DNA of 64,000 bases from UBA2357 sp002344625 (lineage in GTDB: Bacteria; Pseudomonadota; Gammaproteobacteria; Burkholderiales; Rhodocyclaceae): the NCBI GenBank assembly GCA_937995335.1, contig CALKIH010000018.1, positions 1-64,000 of the forward strand. Reading direction: 5' to 3'. The notes under the pieces were generated by a model. The model searched no databases and was not told the origin of the DNA. It saw only the letters and a program-made list of their open reading frames with translations. Positions 49,272-56,100 of this stretch are shown piece by piece (the first letter of the stretch is position 1; the number at the start of each line of letters is the position of its first letter). The position numbers and the translations under genes are program-made.

Positions 49272-50176
49272 ACGTTCCCCCGCATCGAAAGCAATGCCTG
49301 CGCCTTGATGTCGTTCCAGATGCGGTCGTGCAACGCCTGGAAGCGCGGGTGGTGGTGGACGCCGTCGAAACTGCGCGGCCGGTCGATGTCTACCCGGTAC
49401 TCCGCGATGATGCGTCCCGGACGCGCGCCCATGACGACAATGCGGTCGGAAAGCAGCAGCGCCTCGGCGATGTCGTGGGTGACGAACAGCACCGTCTTGC
49501 GATGCCCCTCCCAGAAATTGCTGAACATCTCCTGGATGAAGACCCGCGTCTGCGCATCCAGCGCCCCGAAGGGCTCGTCCATCAGGATGATTTCCGGATG
49601 GGTCACCAGCGTGCGCGCCAGCGCAACCCGCTGACGCATGCCGCCCGATATTTCCTTGGGATAGTGGTTCTCGAACCCGTTCAAACCCATCTGCGCCAGC
49701 ATGTCCAGCGCCTGGCTTCTGCGCTGCGCCGCGGCGACGCCCGCCACCTCCAGCCCCAGCTCGACGTTCTCGAGCACCGTCCGCCAGGGCAGCAGCCCAT
49801 GCTGCTGGAACACGTAGCCCAGCGTGCGCCCGTCGCGGGGCGAGCCGGCGAGCGTGACGGTTCCCGACTGCACCGGCAGCAGGCCGGCGATGAAGTTGAG
49901 CACGGTGCTCTTGCCGCATCCGCTCGGCCCGACGATCGAGACGAACTCATGCTCATGGACGGCGAGATCGACCCCCGCCAGGATCTCGGTCGCCTTGCCT
50001 TTGCGACGCGCATCGCCAACCGTGAACGCAAGGCTGTCGACGCGGATGGCCACCGATGAACGTGGGGCGCCGGCATTCAAACCCGCCCGCGACTGCACCG
50101 GCACCGGCACCGGCACCGGCACCGGCAAGATGACGTCGAGCGCCTCCGCCCGCTTCGATATCAATTCGCCCATCAT
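49268..50176 (-). CDS. ABC transporter ATP-binding protein (SsuB-like)
   Basis: ATPase of the same importer. The 302-residue protein has Walker A GPSGCGKST, Q-loop YVFQQHGLLPWRT, signature ISGGMRQRVALARTL and Walker B IILMDEPFGALDAQT. The N-terminal 50 residues are extra to the family and contain a Pro-Val repeat encoded by a hexanucleotide repeat. The ATG overlaps the upstream stop (ATGA); a second ATG follows at once. Confidence 0.93.
   Translation of the reverse strand: MMGELISKRAEALDVILPVPVPVPVPVQSRAGLNAGAPRSSVAIRVDSLAFTVGDARRKGKATEILAGVDLAVHEHEFVSIVGPSGCGKSTVLNFIAGLLPVQSGTVTLAGSPRDGRTLGYVFQQHGLLPWRTVLENVELGLEVAGVAAAQRRSQALDMLAQMGLNGFENHYPKEISGGMRQRVALARTLVTHPEIILMDEPFGALDAQTRVFIQEMFSNFWEGHRKTVLFVTHDIAEALLLSDRIVVMGARPGRIIAEYRVDIDRPRSFDGVHHHPRFQALHDRIWNDIKAQALLSMRGNV
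50095..50124. repeat. Hexanucleotide repeat (GCACCG x5)
   Basis: Five perfect tandem copies inside the ATPase gene, encoding Pro-Val repeats near its N-terminus. Length change would be in steps of two residues, keeping the frame. Confidence 0.95.
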
Positions 50177-50610
50177 GGGATGTACCGCGTCTTCGCGTAG
50201 AAGAAGTCCAGCGCCGCCTCGGCCACGATCTGGTCTTCCTTGGCCGTCCCCGAACTGATGCCGATGCCGCCGACGATCGTGCCCCCGTCGACGGTGACCG
50301 GATAGCCACCACCGATGATCGAGAAATGCCCGCCGTTGGTGACATGGATACCAAAGGTCGGCTGCCCCGACACGCACAACTGGTTGTACACATGGGTCGG
50401 CTTGCGCGCCGTGGCCGCGGTGAAGGCCTTGTCCACCGCGATGCCGATGCTGGTGATCTTTCCTCCATCCATGCGGCGAAAGACGATCAGATGCCCGGAT
50501 TCATCCGTGACCGCGATGCACATCGGGATGTTCAGCTCGATGGACTTGAGCACGGCACCCTCGACGAGAATATCCGCCTCTTCGATGGACAGGCGTTTGA
50601 TGGCAAGCAT
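50173..50610 (-). CDS. HbpS/GlcG-family heme-binding-like protein (DUF336)
   Basis: The 145-residue protein has the complete family pattern: AVTDESGHLIVFRRMDG, AVDKAFTAATAR and the glycine-rich end GGTIVGGIGISSGTAKEDQI. Members bind heme or act with oxidative or catabolic enzymes, but the biochemical role is rarely known. It has no signal peptide. It is placed between the DapA-like gene (3-base gap) and the transporter ATPase (4-base overlap), so it belongs to this operon. Confidence 0.9.
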   Translation of the reverse strand: MLAIKRLSIEEADILVEGAVLKSIELNIPMCIAVTDESGHLIVFRRMDGGKITSIGIAVDKAFTAATARKPTHVYNQLCVSGQPTFGIHVTNGGHFSIIGGGYPVTVDGGTIVGGIGISSGTAKEDQIVAEAALDFFYAKTRYIP

Positions 50611-50613
50611 GCT

Positions 50614-51528
50614 TCACTCCGCAACAATGAGATCGGTGGTTTCCAGGTAGCTGCCGAGACTTTCGCGCTCCTTGCCGGAGATCGGCAGGAACGGGGGATA
50701 GGGGTCGCCGGCGGGAATGCCCAGTATCTGCATCGACGCTTTCATGACCGGCGCCAGGCCGTGCTTCATCCATTTCGCCGGGTAAAGGGCGAACTGCTTC
50801 TGGATGCGGGCGGCTTCGGCGAGGTCGCCACGTTCGAAGGCGTCGATCAGGCGGCGCGCCAGCGCCGCCGCGGGCGCCGGCATCGTCGCGCCGGAACCAC
50901 CCAGCATCAGCGTCGGCAGCAACACTTGCATCGTGGTGAAGTAGCGCACATGGCCGTTCAAGTCGATTTCCTGGATCAGGCGGGCGACCCGCGTCATGTC
51001 GCGCGAGCTTTCCTTGACGTAGCGCACCTGCTTGAGCTGGGCCAGCGCCAGCGTCGTGTCCTCGGATACGGCCGCCCCCGGCCCCGGATTGAGATACAGC
51101 ATCAGCGGCAGGTCGGTCTCCCGCGCCACCAACTCGAAATAGCGCAGCAACTCGTCCGCGCTCGGCGCACCGCCGAACGGCCGCAGCGGGGCCAGCAACT
51201 GCACCGCATGCGCCCCCAGTTCGGCGGCAAATCCAGCCAGTTCCGCCGCAAGCTTGAACGACGGGTGGGAAATGCCCACCGCGACCGGCCGTCGGCCATC
51301 GACGAATTCGATCGTGTCGCGGATGAGGTCCTTGCGTTGCTCCAGGGTCAGGTAGTGATACTCCTGCGCCTCGACGCCCGCCGCGACCACCATGGAGGCA
51401 CCGCAAACGTCCACGACGAAATCGACCTGCTTCCTGAGCGCACGGGTGTCAACCGACAGATCTTTCTTGAACGGGGTCAGCGGAGGAACGACCAACCCTG
51501 GCTTGGACTGACTCATCGACCAACTCAT
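50614..51528 (-). CDS. DapA-family (dihydrodipicolinate synthase-like) aldolase/lyase
   Basis: Class I aldolase-fold protein of 304 residues. The Schiff-base lysine is in RYVKESSRD and the catalytic tyrosine in LMLYLNPGPG. Binding-loop text GVEAQEYHYLTLEQRKDLI replaces the GTTGE motif of true DapA, so it is a catabolic relative rather than lysine biosynthesis. It is the first gene of the eight-gene operon. The start lacks a good ribosome-binding site; a second ATG lies four codons inside. Confidence 0.88.
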   Translation of the reverse strand: MSWSMSQSKPGLVVPPLTPFKKDLSVDTRALRKQVDFVVDVCGASMVVAAGVEAQEYHYLTLEQRKDLIRDTIEFVDGRRPVAVGISHPSFKLAAELAGFAAELGAHAVQLLAPLRPFGGAPSADELLRYFELVARETDLPLMLYLNPGPGAAVSEDTTLALAQLKQVRYVKESSRDMTRVARLIQEIDLNGHVRYFTTMQVLLPTLMLGGSGATMPAPAAALARRLIDAFERGDLAEAARIQKQFALYPAKWMKHGLAPVMKASMQILGIPAGDPYPPFLPISGKERESLGSYLETTDLIVAE

Positions 51529-51801
51529 CCATTTAATTAATCAAACCGATAAGTGAATGCACCATCGGCCCCTTCGTTCCGCATTCCCGGTTGCTGGAGC
51601 GCCATCCGAGTGCTTCATCTCGGCGAATAGGCGCATCTTCATTTAGTTACTTTCGAATTCAAACAAATAAAAACGAATAACTTTATGCGCAAACTTGCGA
51701 AGAAACAGATGCGAAGCTAGCCAGCCGTCGTATCACATGCGATACTCGATAACTGAATAATCTCGGCCGCATCGCCGCGAAACCCACAGGCCCCAGCCCC
51801 C
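51529..51801. promoter_or_regulatory. AT-rich divergent promoter region of the organosulfur operon
   Basis: The 273 bases between the DapA-like and peroxiredoxin genes are far more AT-rich than the surroundings, especially 51640-51710, with tracts such as AAACAAATAAAAACGAATAA. It must hold the promoters for both directions and probably sites for the ArsR-type regulator or CysB/Cbl-like sulfur regulators. No site could be assigned with confidence. Confidence 0.6.
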
Positions 51802-52470
51802 ATGGACACGACTTTGCAGCCTCCCCCGTTTCTCTATGACGAGGCCCCCGACTTCGAGGCCCGCTCCACCCAAGGCACCGTCTCCCTGAAGGCCTACCGG
51901 GGCAAGTGGGTGCTACTCTTCTCCCACCCGGCGGACTTCACGCCGGTGTGCACCAGCGAATTGATCGCGTTCGCCCGCCATGCGGCAGAGTTTTCGGCCA
52001 ACGGCTGTGAGTTGCTGGCACTGTCGGTCGACGGGCTGTATGCCCACCTGGCCTGGCTGCACAGCATCCAGACCCGATTCGGCATCGACATTCCCTTCCC
52101 GCTGATCGAAGACCCCTCGATGGCCATCGCCAAGGCATACGGCATGCTGCCGAAACAGTCCCATTCGTCCGTGACCGTGCGGGGTGCATTTCTGATCGAC
52201 CCCGAAGGACTCATTCGATCCATCAGCTGGTACCCCATCTCGACCGGACGGTCCGTGCGCGAAGCGCTCCGGTCGTTCAAGGCGATCAAGCTCAGCTACG
52301 AAGCGCCGGTGTACACCCCGGCGGAGTGGGAGTCCGGGCAGGAAACCATCATCCCCCCTCCACGGACCATGGACGCTGCCAAGCGCCCGCTCGACGCCAA
52401 TGCCATCGACTGGTATTACCGGACTTGTCCGGACCCCTCCCACGAACCCGGCCGCAAGAGCAAGAAGTAG
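51802..52470 (+). CDS. 1-Cys-type peroxiredoxin (Prx6/LsfA-like)
   Basis: Thiol peroxidase of 222 residues. The peroxidatic cysteine is C50 in PADFTPVCTSEL, with the long Prx6-type C-terminal arm (PVYTPAEWESGQETIIPPPR). One further cysteine lies near the end (YYRTCPDPS), outside the usual resolving position. The sulfate-starvation protein LsfA of Pseudomonas is a 1-Cys peroxiredoxin, so its position opposite an organosulfur operon is sensible: flavin monooxygenases leak hydrogen peroxide. Confidence 0.92.
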   Translation: MDTTLQPPPFLYDEAPDFEARSTQGTVSLKAYRGKWVLLFSHPADFTPVCTSELIAFARHAAEFSANGCELLALSVDGLYAHLAWLHSIQTRFGIDIPFPLIEDPSMAIAKAYGMLPKQSHSSVTVRGAFLIDPEGLIRSISWYPISTGRSVREALRSFKAIKLSYEAPVYTPAEWESGQETIIPPPRTMDAAKRPLDANAIDWYYRTCPDPSHEPGRKSKK

Positions 52471-52474
52471 CCCG

Positions 52475-52921
52475 ATGCCCCGATCCGCACCCCCGTTCAT
52501 GCCCAGCCGGCACACCGACCTGGAAACTCCGGCCGACATCCTCAAGCTGCTCGGTCATCCAATACGACTCGCCATCACCCTGCTGCTGCTGTCGGGGCCC
52601 AAAACCGTGTCCTTCATCGAGACCCACCTGGGATTCAAGCAGCCGAACCTGTCGCAGCACCTGGCCATCCTGCGCGACGCCAAGATCGTCAGGTCGTCGC
52701 GCCGGGCCAAATCGGTGACTTACGAGATCGGCGCCGGCCTGCCCCAGCGAATACTGCTGGCGCTCTCGGCTGCACTGGCAAACGAACCGGCGCCCCCCGA
52801 ATACGAGACACAAATCCCGGCGCATACCGACACCCCGCAAGCCCGCCCCACCCCGGCCAAGCACCTCGACGACCAAGAAGCACTGGTTTTCGCCACGGTC
52901 CGCTACCCCGATCACAAGTAG
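52475..52921 (+). CDS. ArsR-family transcriptional regulator
   Basis: Winged-helix regulator of 148 residues. The DNA-binding core is ILKLLGHPIRLAITLLLLSG, then SFIETHLGFKQPNLSQHLAI and LRDAKIVRSSRRAKSVTYEI. It has no cysteine at all, so it cannot be a thiol or Cys-ligated metal sensor. The C-terminal 50 residues are Pro/Ala/Thr-rich. It follows the peroxiredoxin gene after 4 bases and probably controls it and the divergent operon. Confidence 0.88.
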   Translation: MPRSAPPFMPSRHTDLETPADILKLLGHPIRLAITLLLLSGPKTVSFIETHLGFKQPNLSQHLAILRDAKIVRSSRRAKSVTYEIGAGLPQRILLALSAALANEPAPPEYETQIPAHTDTPQARPTPAKHLDDQEALVFATVRYPDHK

Positions 52922-53175
52922 GCTCGAACCTCGGCCTGCCTCGGGGGCGACGAGCGCGCCGACCACCACGAACACGCATCCGGCCATGCTCGCGACATCC
53001 TCTCCGGATATCCCCCGTGCCACCGCCCAGGGGCATCGAAGCCCTGCATAATCGTCATCTCTTGGCTATAAATAGTCGTACCGGGTAACCCGCGAAACCA
53101 TAACGGCGTCAGCGCTTCGCATGCACGCAGTGCGCGCCGAATCCAAACCAGGCAGTCGCCAGAGGGGAGCGTTCC

Positions 53176-56100
53176 ATGACCACCATCATTCGCGGGCTGC
53201 GGCTCGATGCGCCCAGTGCCCAGCCGGGGCTGATCGGCGCCTTCGGCAGCTTGCCGGTTGCGACCGCGGGGGCGCTGGACATGAGCGCCAGCGTCCGCGA
53301 TGCCGCCACCTCCGGGATCGACCTCGATGCTCTCGACGCGGCGAACACCTTGTGCGAAATCGAGCTGGACGATGGCATGCATCTGTGGCTGCGGCCGGAC
53401 GAACTCGCGGACGATCGCCTGTTCGAACGCCATGCCCAGCGTGACGGCACGATCGTGCTGCGGCCGGCGACCCGCACGCAGCGCGGCCTGGGCCGATTCG
53501 CGGCGCGCATCCTGCGGGTGTTCAAGGCCGATCCGGTGAAAACCTTCGGCACGCTGGCGCGTGAGGGGCTCATCGACAAACTCGAAGCCGCGATCCGCCC
53601 GGCGCTGTACAGCGCGGCCAACGGCCTCGATCGCCTGGAGCCCTTCCCGGGTACGGCCGCGGCGACCGCCCCGTATCTGCTGATGCTGCATGGCACCGCC
53701 TCATCCACCGCGGGCAGTTTCGGCGGCCTGGCGGCGGCCAACGGCGGCCAGCGCTGGAAGCAGCTGCAGGCCTACTATGGCGCGCGCATGCTGGCGCTGG
53801 AGCATCGCACCCTCAGCGTGCATCCGCTGCAGAACGCGCTGGATGCGGTGGAGGCCCTGCCCGGTGGCGCGCGGCTGCACCTGCTCAGCCATTCCCGTGG
53901 CGGCCTGATCGGGGAACTGCTGGCGCGCAGCAGCGGCGGCCGGCACGGCTTCGATCCCGACGAGCTGGCACTGTTCACCGACATCGCCGCCGCGACCGAC
54001 CCGGCGCTGGCGGTGTTGTTGCGGCGGCTCGACGAGGCGCTGCGCGACCGGCGCATCGTGGTCGAGCGCTTCGTCCGCGTCGCCTGCCCGGCCCGCGGCA
54101 CGACCCTGGTGAGCGCGCGCCTGCGCGATTGGCTCACGGTGGTGTGCAATCTGGTGGCGCGGCTGTTGAAGACCGCCACCTCGGCTGGGCTGACCGCACT
54201 CGGCGCTCCGCCGGTCGCCCACGACATCGCCGGATGCTTCTTCGATCTGCTCAAGGCGGTCACCCTGGAAGTCGTGCGCATCGACGACATTCCCGGCCTG
54301 CATGCCATGGACCCGGCCTCGCCGTTCATCCGCGGCTTGATCAACGGCCCCTACGCCCGCTCTGCCGATCGCCTCGCGATCATCTCCGGGGATACCGAAG
54401 GCAGCGGCGTGTTCGGGCGGCTGAAGATGTTCGCCGTAGACCGCTTCTTCCAGCACGACAACGATCTGGTGGTCGATACCCCGTCGATGACCGGCGGCGC
54501 CCGCCGCGAAGGCCCGGTCCGTCATGCCGCGCGCGGACCGGAGACGACCCACTTCAGCTACTTTCGCGAGTCCCCCACCGCCGAGCGCATCGTCGCCGGC
54601 CTGACCGCGGCACAACTCGACGGCAGCGCCGGTTTCATCGGGAGCGAGATCGACCAAGCCCCGCTGCGCGCGCCGCTGCGGACACCGGCGACGCGTTCCG
54701 ACCGCGACGACCTGCCGATCGTGTTTCTGCTGCCGGGCATCATGGGCAGCCAGCTCGAGTGCGACGGCGAACTGGTGTGGCTGAACCATTTCAAGCTGAT
54801 CCGTGGCGGTTTCGCGCTGCTGGAATACGCGGCGGCCGGCGACTCGATCAAGGCGGTCGCGCTCGATGGCGACACCTATCAGGCGCTGGCCGATTTTCTT
54901 GCCGCCACCCACGAGGTGATTCCGTTCCCGTACGACTGGCGGCGTCCGATCGACGAATCGGCGGCGCGCCTCAACACCATGCTGCTCGACACCCTCGCCC
55001 GCATCGATCGCCGCAAGCGGCCGATCCGCATCGTCGCGCATTCGATGGGCGGCCTCGTCGCGCGCGCGATGATGCTGCGCGACGACAGCGCCTGGCCGGC
55101 GATATGCGCGCACCCGCAGGCGCGCCTGTTGATGATGGGCACCCCCAACCAGGGTTCGCATGCGATCTCGCTGTTGTTGACCGGCGAAGAGAAACTGGTG
55201 CGCATGCTGGCGCTCGCCGACCTCAGGAACACGCTGCACGACACCGTGCGCACCGCGACGGGTTTCCGCGGCGCGCTGGACATGATCCCGTCGGCCACCG
55301 ACCGCGACTACTTCGACCAGGCCAGCTGGCAGGAGCTCGCCACCGCCTTGCCCGCCCCGTGGCCGCTGCCGCAGCCGGACGACCTGAGCGCGGCGCGCGC
55401 CTTCCGCGGGCGACTGGACCAGCAACAGCTCGACCCTGCCCGGGTGTTCTATGTAGCCGGCATGAACAGCGCAACACCGGTCGGCGTCGAGGTGGTGAAG
55501 AAACGGATTCTCGGCTTGCGGCTGAAGTTTCTCGCCACCGCCGAGGGCGACGGCCGGGTGCCGTGGAAAGGCGGCATCCCGCCCGGGGTGCGGGCGTGGT
55601 ACGTGGATGCCGTGCATGGCGACATTCCCAAGCACCGGCGCGCCCACGAAGGCTATCGCCAACTGCTCGAACATGGTGATACCGGCTTGCTGCCGACCCG
55701 GCCGATCAGTGCCCGCGGGATACCCGGCGAGACTTTCGAGTACCCCATCGAGCCGGTCAACTTCCTGCCCGACCAGGCCGATCTGCATGCCGCCGCGCTC
55801 GGCCGCGCGACCGAGACCGTGGCGGCGGCACTGCCGGCATTGCCGCACATCGACGTCCGCGTCCAGTGGGCGAATCTGCGCTATGCCAAGTTTCCGGTGG
55901 TGGTCGGGCATTACGTCGGCGACACCATCGTCAGCGCGGAGCGGACGCTGGATCATTTTCTCGACGAAGCGCTGTCGCGCCGGCTTGCCCTGGGCCGCTA
56001 TCCCGGTCCGCTCGGAACCGCCCTGGTCATTCCGAATCCGAGCGGGGCCTTGCCAGGCGCGGTGGTCGTCGGCTTGGGGCAGGTGCAAAGCCGGCTATCG

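Noticed and set aside
53082..53092. CGGGT-A-ACCCG palindrome upstream of the CHAT gene as an operator
   Set aside because: Only 5-bp arms of GC-rich sequence, easily expected by chance; no second copy nearby.
53701..56088. Minus-strand 795-codon frame (and a similar one at 56095-58509) opposite the CHAT gene
   Set aside because: Both mirror third-codon GC bias of the plus-strand gene; no ribosome-binding site or protein family.
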